From positions 977,591 to 1,041,590 of the forward strand of contig NZ_JACHLP010000001.1 in NCBI RefSeq assembly GCF_014204525.1: a stretch of 64,000 nucleotides of DNA. Direction: 5' to 3'. Below, piece after piece: positions 18,708-30,277 of this stretch. Numbering within the stretch: position 1 is the first letter of the stretch; the number at the start of each line of letters is the position of its first letter. Under the pieces are notes generated by a model that worked only from the letters and a program-made list of their open reading frames with translations, was not told the DNA's origin and made no database searches. This stretch comes from Roseateles oligotrophus. Lineage in GTDB: Bacteria; Pseudomonadota; Gammaproteobacteria; Burkholderiales; Burkholderiaceae_C. The translations under genes and the position numbers were made by a program.

Positions 18708-19682
18708 TCAGTTAAAGCCACCGACGCGCTTGAGATTACCGAAATTCATCCAAACAAAGAAGGCCTTGCCAACGATGTTCTCGTCCGGCACAAAGCCCCA
18801 GTAGCGGGAGTCGCGCGAGTTGTCGCGGTTGTCGCCCAGCATGTAGTAGTAGCCGGCCGGCACCTTGCACGTCACGCCCTCGGGGCTGTACTTGCAATTC
18901 TCCTGGAAGGGGAAGGGGCCGTCCTTGCGATCGGGATGGAAGATGGGGTGGCGCGTGGGATCCACCAGCATCTGATGCTCCTTCTCGCCCAGCTTCTCCA
19001 GGAAGCGCGGGCGGTAGGACATGGAGCTCTCGTCGTAGAAGTCGCCTTGGGGCTGGACCTCGGTGGGCTTGCCATTGACATAGAGCTTCTGGTTCAGATA
19101 GCTGACCTCATCGCCGGGGATGGCGGCCACGCGCTTGATGAAGTCCACGCTGGTGTCCTCGGGGAAGCGGAACACCATCACATCGCCACGCTTGACCTCG
19201 TTGTTAGCGATGATCTTTTTGTTGATCACCGGCAGGCGCACGCCGTAGTGGAATTTGTTCACCAGGATCAGATCACCCACCAAGAGCGTGGGCACCATAG
19301 AGCCGGAGGGGATCTTGAAGGGCTCGAACAAGAAGGAGCGCAGCAGGAAGACGATCAGGATGACGGGGAACAGGCCGGCCGTCCAATCCATCCACCAGGG
19401 CTGTTGCAGGATTTGCTGGCGCGCGCCTTCCACATCGCCGTCAACCCGGGCAATGCCCTGGGCGGCCAGGGTCTGGCGGCGCTTGGCATCGTTTTCCAGC
19501 AGCTCGGCGGCGGCCTTGGCGCGGGCGGGGGCGAAGTGGAAACGCTCGGCCAGCCAGAAGGCCAGCGTGACCAGGGTCAGGATGAAGAGCAGCAGCGAGA
19601 AATTGCCGCTCCAGTAGCCGGTATACCAGCCGCCCAGGTAGGCCGCGAGGACGGCGTAAAGAATTCCGGTCAGAGCACTCAT
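18708..19682 (-). CDS. lepB: Signal peptidase I
   Basis: Inner-membrane serine protease that removes signal peptides from exported preproteins. The catalytic serine is in PSGSM (about residue 128) and the general-base lysine in IKRVAAIPGD (about 183), with box E GDNRDNSRDSR near the C-terminus. Two N-terminal membrane helices precede the catalytic domain. I prefer the ATG at 19682 (324 residues, 22 bp after the lepA stop) to an in-frame TTG at 19715 that would overlap lepA. Confidence 0.95.
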   Translation of the reverse strand: MSALTGILYAVLAAYLGGWYTGYWSGNFSLLLFILTLVTLAFWLAERFHFAPARAKAAAELLENDAKRRQTLAAQGIARVDGDVEGARQQILQQPWWMDWTAGLFPVILIVFLLRSFLFEPFKIPSGSMVPTLLVGDLILVNKFHYGVRLPVINKKIIANNEVKRGDVMVFRFPEDTSVDFIKRVAAIPGDEVSYLNQKLYVNGKPTEVQPQGDFYDESSMSYRPRFLEKLGEKEHQMLVDPTRHPIFHPDRKDGPFPFQENCKYSPEGVTCKVPAGYYYMLGDNRDNSRDSRYWGFVPDENIVGKAFFVWMNFGNLKRVGGFN

Positions 19683-19704
19683 CGAGTCAGGTTTCTCTTT
19701 TCGT

Positions 19705-21513
<1,809 letters not shown>

Positions 21514-21618
21514 GCTGTCTTCTGCGGCGCGGAGCGGATTTACAAGGGCGCAAGCCCTTGCGTTGGAGGCTCTCAATCGCGCGGCGATGTGATGGCCTTG
21601 AGAGGCCATGCCGTAAAC

Positions 21619-21652
21619 AAAAAAAAGGCACGTCGAAACGGTGACGCGCCTT
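21619..21652 (-). terminator. Rho-independent terminator
   Basis: On the minus strand an 8-bp stem (GGCGCGTC pairing with GACGTGCC, one G-T wobble, extended by AA/TT) is followed by a run of eight T. This is a classical intrinsic terminator. It lies about 390 bp after the degQ stop and about 105 bp before lepA, so it either ends the degQ transcript or a short RNA of its own. Confidence 0.72.
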
Positions 21653-21683
21653 CCAACAAAACGTATGGCAACTGCTTGTTGGG
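21619..21683 (-). ncRNA. Candidate small RNA between degQ and lepA
   Basis: A promoter-like pair on the minus strand (TTTCCA at 21716-21711, TACAAT at 21694-21689, 16-bp spacer) would start transcription near 21683, and the hairpin plus T8 at 21652-21619 would end it. The product would be about 65 nt with a terminator of Hfq-sRNA style. No family recognised. Alternatively the hairpin simply terminates degQ mRNA and the promoter match is chance. Confidence 0.35.
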
Positions 21684-22039
21684 CTTCCATTGTAGCGAAA
21701 AGCCCTGTTCTGGAAACCGCCCCACCCCGGCTTTCAAGGTCGTTGCGGCCCGCCAACATCAAACTTATCAACAGCTTATCCACATGGCATCTGGGATATC
21801 TTGTGGAAAAGCCGAGGCCCCTAGCAGCCTCCTGAGCTTTGAGCCCGTTTGCAGCGCGTCAGCCATGCAAAGAGTGCAATTCGCTGCCGGATTCTAGCCG
21901 ACCGGCTCAAGAATCCAGGCCGACAGGACTAAGTTAGCGCCTGCAAACGGCAATTCTGGGCGATTGGCGAGCCCTTCTGGATGAAAAACTGCGGGGGCAA
22001 TTTTTCATGATGAGGAAAGACCCGCCAGTGCACTCCGTT

Positions 22040-23530
22040 TTAATGCACAGGCCGCAGCAGCACAAAGCTGACCACATCGTCGCGGCGTACCACCAGATTG
22101 ATGACCTTGGCTTTTTCCAGCTTGGCCAGTTGGGCCTGGAACTGCTTGACGCTGCTGACCTCGACATTGTCCACCGACAGGATCAGATCGCCCTCGCGCA
22201 AACCAGCTCGCGCGGCCACACCGCTGGCGCCGTCCACACGCACGCCGGCGCGCAGCTTCAACTCCTTCTTCTGCGCCTCCGGGATCTCGGAGATCTGCAG
22301 ACCCAGGGCCGCCGTCGAACTGGGCGCTGCCTTGGCATCGGGTTCGCTGCCGGCGCGCGCCTGCTTGTCGCTGGGCATCTCGGCGATGGTGATGCTGAGG
22401 TCTTTGTAGGCGCCGCGGCGATAGACCTGCACGCTGCTCTTGGCACCGGGTTTGAGTCCGGCCACAACACGACGCAGATCGCTGGCCTTCTCGATGGTCT
22501 TGCCGTCGAACTTGGTGATCACGTCGCCGCCCTCGATGCCGGCCTTGTCGGCCGCGCCGCCCGCCGTGACGCTGCGTATCACCGCACCGGTGGGCTTGCC
22601 CAGGCCGATGGACTCGGCCACCTCCTTGCTCAAATCATCGGGCGCCACGCCGATGAAGCCGCGCACCACCTTGCCACTGCTACGCAACTGGTCGGAGACA
22701 CGGATGGCCTCGTCGATGGGGATCGCAAACGAGATGCCCATAAAGCCGCCGGACTGGCTGTAGATCTGCGAGTTGATGCCCACCACCTCGCCGCGCATAT
22801 TCAGCAACGGGCCGCCGGAGTTGCCGGGGTTGATGGCCACATCGGTCTGGATGAAGGGCAGGAAGTCGCCAGTGTCGCGCGCCTTGGCGCTGACGATGCC
22901 GGCGGTGACGCTGTTGTCGAAGCCGAAGGGCGAGCCTATGGCCATCACCCACTCACCCACCTTGAGCCGGCCCACATCGCCGATCTTCACCGCAGGCAGG
23001 CCGCCGGCTTCGATCTTCAGCACGGCCACATCGGTGCGCACATCGGTGCCGATGATCTTGGCCTTGAACTCGCGCTTGTCGGTCAGGGTGACGAAGACTT
23101 CGTCCGCGCCATTCACCACATGGGCATTGGTCATCACATAGCCGTCGGCGCTCAGCACAAAGCCGGAGCCTATGCCGCGGCGCTGCGGCGCCTCGTCCTC
23201 ACCGCCCCGCGGAGCACCGCGACGCTGACCCGGCAAGGGAATGCCGAAGCGGCGCAGAAACTCCTGCATCTGCTCGTCCATCTCGGGCGCACCGTTGGCA
23301 GCGGTCTTGGCGCGCTCGGAGGTGCGGATATTGACGACGGCCGGGCCGACCTTTTCCACCAGCTCGGTGAAATCCGGCAGATCCCGCGCCTGGGCCGCGG
23401 CCACCGTGGGCGCCAAGCTCAAGCTCAGGGACAGCACCGCGGCCGATATCAGAATGCGGGTGAAGCCCGGTTTGCGGGTGACGGCAAGAGTTGCGGATGA
23501 AGGCCGGGAAGTGACGGACGTTGAAGGCAT
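22040..23530 (-). CDS. degQ: Periplasmic serine protease/chaperone of the DegP/DegQ/MucD family
   Basis: Envelope quality-control protease. The 496-residue precursor has a signal peptide (to about residue 46, TVAAAQA), a trypsin-like domain with the catalytic triad His in TNAHVV, Asp in RTDVAVLK and Ser in GNSGGPL, then two PDZ domains (FIGVAPDD region; VDGASGVAARAGLREGD region). The Burkholderiales homologue (mucD) is usually the last gene of rpoE-rseA-rseB-mucD; those three partners are absent here. Located upstream of lepA as expected. Confidence 0.93.
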   Translation of the reverse strand: MPSTSVTSRPSSATLAVTRKPGFTRILISAAVLSLSLSLAPTVAAAQARDLPDFTELVEKVGPAVVNIRTSERAKTAANGAPEMDEQMQEFLRRFGIPLPGQRRGAPRGGEDEAPQRRGIGSGFVLSADGYVMTNAHVVNGADEVFVTLTDKREFKAKIIGTDVRTDVAVLKIEAGGLPAVKIGDVGRLKVGEWVMAIGSPFGFDNSVTAGIVSAKARDTGDFLPFIQTDVAINPGNSGGPLLNMRGEVVGINSQIYSQSGGFMGISFAIPIDEAIRVSDQLRSSGKVVRGFIGVAPDDLSKEVAESIGLGKPTGAVIRSVTAGGAADKAGIEGGDVITKFDGKTIEKASDLRRVVAGLKPGAKSSVQVYRRGAYKDLSITIAEMPSDKQARAGSEPDAKAAPSSTAALGLQISEIPEAQKKELKLRAGVRVDGASGVAARAGLREGDLILSVDNVEVSSVKQFQAQLAKLEKAKVINLVVRRDDVVSFVLLRPVH

Positions 23531-23689
23531 GGTCGATTCAAGTGCTCACAAAGGGTTCAGGGAATGGGGCCGCGGCACGGCGCCCAGTGCTCGGGATTTT
23601 GGGGCCAAGACCCAGGGATTCAAGCTTAATTTACGCATGGCAACAAGCGTGCAAACTATATTGGCATGGCCCTGCAGAGCTTGCGAAAG

Positions 23690-24166
23690 TCATGGGCCTG
23701 GCGGCTCGCTGACCTTGGCCGAATAAAGCGTGGCGCGCAGCGCCGTCCAATGCGCGCCGAGCGCCACACGCGCGAGGGGCAGATAGATCGAAGTCCGCCA
23801 TAGCCCCGCCTCGGCTGGTTGCAAACGCAGCAGCATCCAGTCCCCCAGATCCATCACGACCTGGACCCGGACCCGGGTGAGCACCGGGGCAAGCAGGCTG
23901 TCGGCGTAGCGCCAGCTCTCGCCATCCCATTGCAGGCGTCGAGGCGCGAAGGAGGCGCAGCGCCAGGCCCACCAGCCCGCCAGGGGCGTCAGCGCGAGAC
24001 TGGGCCAGGCCCGATTGAAATGCGCGATCAAGGCGGCACAGGCCGCCACCGCGGCCAGGCAGCTCAACGCAGCAATGAAGAGCTGCAGGCGTGGCTGTGG
24101 CCACACATCGATGCGGAAAGCCGGGGCGCGACGCGGGCTCACGAAAAACCAGACCGCGCAGCCCAA
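23690..24166 (-). CDS. Small membrane protein of unknown function between fabF and degQ
   Basis: 158 residues. Hydrophobic helices cover about residues 28-48 (LFIAALSCLAAVAACAALI) and 54-70, followed by a soluble tail with WDGESWRY and LLRLQPAEAGLWRTSIYLP. Two membrane helices plus a beta-rich soluble end recalls YgfX-like proteins, but I cannot claim homology. An equivalent small membrane protein follows fabF in other Burkholderiales genomes, which supports the gene. Ends 160 bp before degQ. Confidence 0.6.
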   Translation of the reverse strand: MGCAVWFFVSPRRAPAFRIDVWPQPRLQLFIAALSCLAAVAACAALIAHFNRAWPSLALTPLAGWWAWRCASFAPRRLQWDGESWRYADSLLAPVLTRVRVQVVMDLGDWMLLRLQPAEAGLWRTSIYLPLARVALGAHWTALRATLYSAKVSEPPGP

Positions 24167-24252
24167 TGCAAAACAGGCCCGCAGGCCTGTTCAAACATCG
24201 CAGGGACAGCGTAGCTTCTTGCTTGCGCGACGCTGGCCCGGTCCATAAGGCC

Positions 24253-25497
24253 TCAGATCTTCTTGAAGATCAGCGTCCCGTTGGTGCCGCCGAAGCCGAA
24301 GTTGTTCTTGGCGGCGTACTCGATCTTCATGGGCCGCGCCTCGTTGGCGCAGTAGTCCAGGTCGCACTCGGGATCCTGGTTGAAGATATTGATGGTGGGC
24401 GGCGCCACCTGATTGTGCACGGCCAGCACGGTGAACACGGACTCGATGCCGCCCGCCCCACCGAGCAGATGCCCGGTCATGGACTTGGTGGAGCTGATCA
24501 CCAGATTCCTGGCGTGCTCACCGAAGGCCAGCTTGATGGCATTGGTTTCGTTCAGATCGCCCAGCGGCGTCGAGGTGCCGTGTGCGTTCATGTAATTGAT
24601 TTGATCAGCGTTCAGTCCGGCATTGCGCAAGGCCGCCTTCATGGAGCGCTTGGGACCGTCCACGCTGGGCGCGGTCATGTGGAAGGCATCGGCGCCCATG
24701 CCAAAGCCCGCGAGCTCGGCATAAATCTTGGCACCACGCTTTTTGGCGTGCTCGTACTCTTCGAGCACCAGCACACCGCCGCCCTCGCCCAAGACAAAAC
24801 CGTCGCGGTCTTTGTCCCAGGGGCGGGATGCGGTCTTGGGATCCTCGTTGCGCGTGGACAGGGCCCGCGCCGAGGCAAAGCCTCCGATACCCAAGGGCGA
24901 CACGGTCGATTCCGCGCCGCCGGCAATCATCACATCGGCATCGCCGTATTCGATCAGCCGCCCTGCCTCACCGATGGCATGCAAGCCGGTGGTGCAGGCC
25001 GTCACGATGGCCAGGTTCGGACCTTGGAATCCGTACTTGATCGAGACATGGCCCGAGATCATATTGATGATCGAGGCCGGCACGAAGAAGGGCGAGATGC
25101 GGCGCGGACCGCGCGCCACGTACTCGGCCTGGGTTTCTTCGATCAGCGGCAAGCCGCCAATGCCCGAACCCACCAGCACGCCGATGCGCTCGGCTTGTTC
25201 TTCGCTCAACTGATCACCGGTCGGCAGACCGGCGTCCTGCACCGCTTGAATGGAGGCCGCCAATCCGTAATGGATGAAACGATCCATCGTCCGCGCTTCT
25301 TTGCTGGACATGTAGTCGGCAACATCGAAGCCCTTCACCTCACCAGCGAACTGGCAGGAGAAAGCGGAAGCATCAAATCGGCTGATGCGGTCAATGCCGG
25401 ACTGACCGGCCAGGATATTGGCCCAGCCCTCAGCCACCGTGTTACCCACGGGGCTGATCAGACCAAGACCAGTGACGACGACGCGACGACGGCTCAT
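24253..25497 (-). CDS. fabF: 3-oxoacyl-[acyl-carrier-protein] synthase II
   Basis: Elongating condensing enzyme of type II fatty acid synthesis, adding malonyl-ACP to acyl-ACP. The 414-residue thiolase-fold protein shows the Cys-His-His triad: Cys in [10 protein letters not shown], His in [11 protein letters not shown] and His in [11 protein letters not shown], plus the C-terminal FGFGGTNG. It follows acpP by 43 bp. Confidence 0.97.
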   Translation of the reverse strand: MSRRRVVVTGLGLISPVGNTVAEGWANILAGQSGIDRISRFDASAFSCQFAGEVKGFDVADYMSSKEARTMDRFIHYGLAASIQAVQDAGLPTGDQLSEEQAERIGVLVGSGIGGLPLIEETQAEYVARGPRRISPFFVPASIINMISGHVSIKYGFQGPNLAIVTACTTGLHAIGEAGRLIEYGDADVMIAGGAESTVSPLGIGGFASARALSTRNEDPKTASRPWDKDRDGFVLGEGGGVLVLEEYEHAKKRGAKIYAELAGFGMGADAFHMTAPSVDGPKRSMKAALRNAGLNADQINYMNAHGTSTPLGDLNETNAIKLAFGEHARNLVISSTKSMTGHLLGGAGGIESVFTVLAVHNQVAPPTINIFNQDPECDLDYCANEARPMKIEYAAKNNFGFGGTNGTLIFKKI

Positions 25498-25540
25498 GCG
25501 GTGCGGGGATCAGTTAGTCGAAATGCCGGAGCTTTGCAGC

Positions 25541-25861
<321 letters not shown>

Positions 25862-25928
25862 TCACACTGGAGGGCCTTCACCGGCCGGGCAAATCCGGTG
25901 GGTGCCGGCGGGATGCCAGCACCTCAAA

Positions 25929-26672
25929 TCAATTCATAAACATGCCGCCGTTGACGTGCAGCTCACTGCCCGTAATGTAGGCGGCCTTGGGCGAAGCCAG
26001 GAAGGCGACGGCATCGGCAATTTCCCGCGCCTCGCCCAGGCGTCCCAGCGGGATCTGCGCCAGCAAGGCGGTTTTCTGCGCCTCGGGCAGCACTTCGGTC
26101 ATGTCGGTGGCGATGAAACCGGGGGCCACGCAGTTGACGGTGATGCCGCGGCTGCCCAGCTCGCGCGCCAGCGAGCGCGTCATGCCCGCCACGCCGGCCT
26201 TGGCGGCGGCGTAATTGGCCTGGCCGGGGTTGCCGGAGGCACCCACCACCGAGGTGATATTGATGATACGGCCATAACGCTGTTTCATCATGGTGCGCAT
26301 AACGGCGCGGCTCATGCGGAAGACGGCCTTGAGATTGGTGTCAATCACCGCGTCCCAGTCCTCGTCCTTCATGCGCATGGACAGATTGTCGCGGGTGATG
26401 CCGGCGTTGTTGACCAGCACCTGCAGGCCGCCATTGGCCTTGACGATGGCCTCCACGGCCGCATCCACAGCGGCAGCATCGTTGACGTTGAGCGCGATGC
26501 CGCGACCGCCAAAAGGCGCCAGGGCTTCGCCGATGGCGGCGGCGCCGGCTTCGGTCGTGGCCGTGCCGACGACGATCAAGCCTTGCTCGGCCAGGCCCAG
26601 GGCGATGGCCCGGCCAATGCCTCGGCTAGCGCCGGTGACCAGGGCGACCTGGCCTTTGAATTGTTCAGTCAT
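25929..26672 (-). CDS. fabG: 3-oxoacyl-[acyl-carrier-protein] reductase
   Basis: NADPH-dependent short-chain dehydrogenase that reduces 3-oxoacyl-ACP. It has the nucleotide motif TGASRGIGRA, NNAG, the active-site YAAAK in GQANYAAAKAG and a C-terminus ending LHVNGGMFMN. The ATG at 26672 (TGGAG six bases upstream) gives 247 residues; an in-frame start at 26690 would overlap fabD. Confidence 0.97.
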   Translation of the reverse strand: MTEQFKGQVALVTGASRGIGRAIALGLAEQGLIVVGTATTEAGAAAIGEALAPFGGRGIALNVNDAAAVDAAVEAIVKANGGLQVLVNNAGITRDNLSMRMKDEDWDAVIDTNLKAVFRMSRAVMRTMMKQRYGRIINITSVVGASGNPGQANYAAAKAGVAGMTRSLARELGSRGITVNCVAPGFIATDMTEVLPEAQKTALLAQIPLGRLGEAREIADAVAFLASPKAAYITGSELHVNGGMFMN

Positions 26673-26686
26673 GATTTGCTCCACAC

Positions 26687-27628
26687 TCAAGCCAGCAGGG
26701 CGCGCGCTTCGGCCAGGCTGGCAGGGTCAAAAATAGTCGCACTGACGATCTCGCCATCGATGCGCTTGGCCATGCCGGCCAGCACCTTGCCGGGACCGCA
26801 TTCGATGATGGGATTCAGGCCTTGCGCCTTCAAGGCCTGCACCACTTCCACCCAGCGCACCGGGCCGAAAGCCTGGCGGTACAAGGCATCGCGCAGAGCG
26901 GCGGCATCGCTGACCGAAGCCACATCGATATTGTTGATAACGGGGAATTGCAGCGGCGCAAACTCGGTGGCGGCCAGGCGCTCTTGCAGGCGCTCGGCGG
27001 CGGGCTTCATCAGGCTGGAATGGAAGGGGGCCGACACGGGCAGCAACAGGGCGCGCTTGGCACCCGCAGCCTTCAGCAGCTCGCAGGCCTTGTCCACGCC
27101 GGCTTTGCTGCCGGCGATGACGGTTTGCTTGGGGTCGTTGAAATTGACCGCTTCGACCGCCTCGCCCGTGGCCGCTGCTGCGGCGACACAGCCCTCGCGC
27201 ACGGCCTGGGCCTCCAGGCCGAGGATGGCCGCCATGGCGCCCACACCCACGGGCACGGCCTCCTGCATGGCCTGGGCGCGGAAGCGCACCAGGGGCAGGG
27301 CCTGAGCCAGGCTCAGGGCACCGGCGGCCACCAGGGCCGTGTACTCGCCCAGCGAATGGCCGGCTGCGGCGGCGGGCACGAGGCCGGTCTCGGCGACCCA
27401 GGCACGGTAGCAGGCAATGCCGGCCGTCAGCATCACCGGCTGGGTGTTGGTGGTCAGGTCCAGCTCTTCCTTGGGGCCCGTCTTGATCAGGGCAGCCATA
27501 TCCTCGCCCAGAGCTTCCGAGGCTTCGGCCAAGGTGCGCAGCACCTCGGGATGATCACCCCAGGCATCCAGCATGCCCACGGCTTGCGAGCCTTGGCCCG
27601 GGAAAACGAATGCGAATTTCTTGCTCAT
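26687..27628 (-). CDS. fabD: Malonyl-CoA-ACP transacylase
   Basis: Loads malonyl groups onto ACP. From the ATG at 27628 the 313-residue protein begins KFAFVFPGQGSQAVGM and contains the nucleophile elbow GHSLGEY and the C-terminal ECGPGKVLAGM. The frame is open further upstream into fabH but that part is not FabD-like. 13 bp separate it from the fabH stop. Confidence 0.96.
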   Translation of the reverse strand: MSKKFAFVFPGQGSQAVGMLDAWGDHPEVLRTLAEASEALGEDMAALIKTGPKEELDLTTNTQPVMLTAGIACYRAWVAETGLVPAAAAGHSLGEYTALVAAGALSLAQALPLVRFRAQAMQEAVPVGVGAMAAILGLEAQAVREGCVAAAAATGEAVEAVNFNDPKQTVIAGSKAGVDKACELLKAAGAKRALLLPVSAPFHSSLMKPAAERLQERLAATEFAPLQFPVINNIDVASVSDAAALRDALYRQAFGPVRWVEVVQALKAQGLNPIIECGPGKVLAGMAKRIDGEIVSATIFDPASLAEARALLA

Positions 27629-27641
27629 ACAAAGACTCGGG

Positions 27642-28679
27642 TCAAAGGTCCAGGAGCACGGCGCCCCAGGTAAAGCCGCCGCCCACGCCTTCCAGCATGA
27701 CGGTGTCGCCGGGCTTGATGCGGCCATCGCGCACCGCCACGTCCAGGGCCAGCGGGATGGATGCCGCCGAGGTATTGCCATGCTGGTCGACGGTGACGAT
27801 CAGCTTGTCCAGCGGCAGCTTCAGTTTCTTGGCAGTGCCATGCATGATGCGGATATTGGCCTGATGCGGGATCAGCCAGTCGATCTCGGCATCGCTGCGG
27901 CCGGCCTTGTCCAGCACCGAGCGGGCGACTTTCTCCAGCACGCCCACGGCCAGCTTGAAGACGGCTTGGCCATCCATCTTGAGCAAGGGGTCGCCGGTAA
28001 CCCGGCCACCCGACACCGAGCCAGGCACGCACAGAATGCCCGAGTGGCGGCCATCGGCATGCAACTCGGTGGCCAGGATGCCCGGGGTCTCGCTGGCGCT
28101 CAGCACCACGGCGCCGGCGCCATCGCCGAACAGCACGCAGGTGGTGCGATCCTTGAAATCCAGGATGCGGGAGAACACTTCCGCACCCACGACCAAGGCC
28201 TTGCGGGCCGAGCCGGTGCGTATCATCGCGTCGGCCACCGTCAGGGCGTAGACAAAGCCCGAACACACGGCCTGCACGTCAAAGGCAGCACCGCCGGCAA
28301 TGCCAAGCTTTTGCTGCAAAAGGCAGGCGGTGGAGGGGAAGATCATGTCGGGCGTCGAGGTCGCGACGATGATCAGGTCGATCTCGCTGGCCGCGATGCC
28401 GGCCGCTTCGATGGCGGCAAGAGCGGCGGGCAGGGCCAGGTCGCTGGCCGTCGCGCCGGCCTCGGCAAAGTGGCGGGCGCGGATGCCGGTACGCTCGACG
28501 ATCCACTCATCCGAGGTTTCAACACCATCGGCCGCGAGTTGCGCGGCCAACTCCACATTGCTCAGGCGCTTGGGAGGCAGAAAGCTGCCAGTGCCAATGA
28601 CGCGCGAGTACAGCGGAGCGGCGGGAGTCGATGAGGGTGAGGAAGAAGGCTGAGAGAAATTCTGATCGGATGTGGTCAT
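27642..28679 (-). CDS. fabH: 3-oxoacyl-[acyl-carrier-protein] synthase III
   Basis: Initiates fatty acid synthesis by condensing acetyl-CoA with malonyl-ACP. Catalytic Cys in [10 protein letters not shown], His in IPHQANIRI and Asn in [10 protein letters not shown] are all present. At 345 residues it carries an extra Ser/Pro/Ala-rich N-terminal leader of about 24 residues before [12 protein letters not shown]. Its start overlaps the plsX stop by 4 bp. Confidence 0.96.
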   Translation of the reverse strand: MTTSDQNFSQPSSSPSSTPAAPLYSRVIGTGSFLPPKRLSNVELAAQLAADGVETSDEWIVERTGIRARHFAEAGATASDLALPAALAAIEAAGIAASEIDLIIVATSTPDMIFPSTACLLQQKLGIAGGAAFDVQAVCSGFVYALTVADAMIRTGSARKALVVGAEVFSRILDFKDRTTCVLFGDGAGAVVLSASETPGILATELHADGRHSGILCVPGSVSGGRVTGDPLLKMDGQAVFKLAVGVLEKVARSVLDKAGRSDAEIDWLIPHQANIRIMHGTAKKLKLPLDKLIVTVDQHGNTSAASIPLALDVAVRDGRIKPGDTVMLEGVGGGFTWGAVLLDL

Positions 28680-29872
28680 GCAGCATGGACGACCGGGGTC
28701 GCCTTGTCTCCTGAAGCGCCCGCCTCATCCGCCGGTTTGCCTGCCTCGGTCGCCGAGGGCATGGTCTGCAAGGTCGCGATGATGCGGTCGTGAACCCGGT
28801 CCAACAACCGGTTGCGGGCCGCATCATAAGCCCGGTTGAGGGCATTCTCGAAAGCGAAGGCATCGGCGGAACCATGGCTCTTGAAGACCAGGCCCCGCAA
28901 TCCGAGCAGCGCCGCACCATTGAAACGGCGGTGGTCCACACGCCCTTTGATACGCTTCAAAACCGCCAAAGCCAGCACTGCCGCAGCCTTCGTCAGCCAA
29001 TTGCGGCCAAATTCTTCGCGCAGGATGGCCCCTATCATGCCCGCCAAACCCTCGGCCGTCTTCAATGCAACATTGCCCACAAAGCCGTCGCAGACGACCA
29101 GATCGACCGTGCCCTTGAAGATGTCATTGCCCTCGACATTGCCAAAAAAGTTCAGCTGACCGGCCGCATCGGCCTGGCGCAGCAGCTCGCCGGCACGCTT
29201 GATGACCTCGCTGCCCTTGATCACTTCCTCGCCGATATTGAGCAGGCCGACCTTGGGTTCTTCCTTGCCATCGACCGCCGCAACCAGAGCACTGCCCATC
29301 ACCGCGAATTGCAACAAATGCTCGGCCGAGCAGTCCACATTGGCGCCGAGGTCCAGCATGGTGGTGTAACCGCCCAGCTGGGTGGGCATGACCGAGGCGA
29401 TGGCCGGGCGGTCAATACCGTCCAAGGTCTTGAGCAGATAGCGCGACACCGCCATCAAGGCCCCGGTATTGCCGGCCGACACGCAGGCATCGGCCCTGGG
29501 CGCCTGCTCACCCTGCGCCTTCAGCTGCTGGATGGCGACCCGCATCGACGAGTCCTTCTTGCGGCGCAGGGCCACTTCGACCGGATCGTCCATGGCCACC
29601 ACCTCGGACGCGCCGACGATGGTGCAGCGAGGCCAGTGAGCCGCAGCAGCCAAGGCTTCGGGCAAGCCCACCAGCAGCAACTCCGCCTGGGGATGCGCAG
29701 CCAGAAAGGCCTGGCAAGCCGGCAGCGTGACGGAGGGCCCATGATCGCCACCCATGCAATCCACCGCCAGACGAACCACACCCAGAGGCTGAACGGCAGC
29801 CGCCGGCGAGCCCAGGCCTTGAGACGCGGGCTGCGCGGGCGCAGAAGATGAGTTGGTGAGGACAGAGGACAT
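28676..29872 (-). CDS. plsX: Phosphate acyltransferase PlsX
   Basis: Converts acyl-ACP to acyl-phosphate for phospholipid synthesis. The family start [20 protein letters not shown] is found at about residue 33, with [18 protein letters not shown] and [20 protein letters not shown] further on. I choose the ATG at 29872 (398 residues); the N-terminal 30 residues before the PlsX core are low-complexity and an internal start is possible. Overlaps fabH by 4 bp. Confidence 0.95.
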   Translation of the reverse strand: MSSVLTNSSSAPAQPASQGLGSPAAAVQPLGVVRLAVDCMGGDHGPSVTLPACQAFLAAHPQAELLLVGLPEALAAAAHWPRCTIVGASEVVAMDDPVEVALRRKKDSSMRVAIQQLKAQGEQAPRADACVSAGNTGALMAVSRYLLKTLDGIDRPAIASVMPTQLGGYTTMLDLGANVDCSAEHLLQFAVMGSALVAAVDGKEEPKVGLLNIGEEVIKGSEVIKRAGELLRQADAAGQLNFFGNVEGNDIFKGTVDLVVCDGFVGNVALKTAEGLAGMIGAILREEFGRNWLTKAAAVLALAVLKRIKGRVDHRRFNGAALLGLRGLVFKSHGSADAFAFENALNRAYDAARNRLLDRVHDRIIATLQTMPSATEAGKPADEAGASGDKATPVVHAA

Positions 29873-29978
29873 CAGATCAATGCCGGTTGGCCCGAGCAAG
29901 AAGACGAGGGAGATGAGAACGCATGAACATGACAGCAGCGCATGCCGCCAAGCCACAAACAAGACCCATCAGAAACAC

Positions 29979-30012
29979 AAAAACCCGGCACTGCAGCAAA
30001 GCACAGGCCGGG
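29979..30012 (-). terminator. Rho-independent terminator or attenuator between rpmF and plsX
   Basis: Minus strand: CCCGGC-CTGTGC-TTT-GCTGCAGT-GCCGGG followed by TTTTTGTG. The 6-bp perfect outer stem with inner pairing and a T tract makes a good intrinsic terminator. It lies about 80 bp after the rpmF stop, so yceD-rpmF transcripts would partly end here and the fatty acid genes would need read-through or their own promoter. Confidence 0.6.
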
Positions 30013-30094
30013 AAATTGTAAAGACAAGCAAGGATGGCAAGGTTCGAGCTCGGCGGGGCCACGAGGCCTCGCGATCGAACCAGCGTCGCTCTAT

Positions 30095-30277
30095 TTAAGC
30101 GTCAGCCTTGGTCTTCAGGACCTTGCGGCCACGGTAGAAGCCGGTGGGGCTGATGTGGTGACGCAGATGCACTTCACCGGTGGTGGGCTCGATTGCCGTG
30201 CCCGGGGTCACCAGAGCATTGTGCGAACGGTGCATGCCACGCTTGGAAGGCGACTTCTTGTTTTGCTGAACAGCCAT
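30095..30277 (-). CDS. rpmF: 50S ribosomal protein L32
   Basis: 60-residue basic protein [20 protein letters not shown]..., with the L32 zinc-free C-terminal variant seen in Proteobacteria ending in [10 protein letters not shown] good GGAGA ribosome site precedes the ATG. The rpmF-plsX-fabH order is conserved. An unusually long gap (389 bp) separates it from yceD upstream. Confidence 0.98.
   Translation of the reverse strand: MAVQQNKKSPSKRGMHRSHNALVTPGTAIEPTTGEVHLRHHISPTGFYRGRKVLKTKADA

Larger units (their letters stand above)
21514..22039. other. Intergenic region lepA-degQ (526 bp)
   Basis: No protein gene is supported here. On the minus strand it holds a rho-independent terminator-like hairpin (21619-21652) and, upstream of it, a promoter-like pair (21689-21716), described separately as a possible small RNA. 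The rest (about 21720-22039) is the 3' flank of degQ with no structure I can name. Confidence 0.6.

Noticed and set aside
22007..23500. Long plus-strand frame opposite degQ
   Set aside because: Composition is typical of an antisense shadow (His, Ala, Gly rich); the protease on the other strand has full catalytic motifs.
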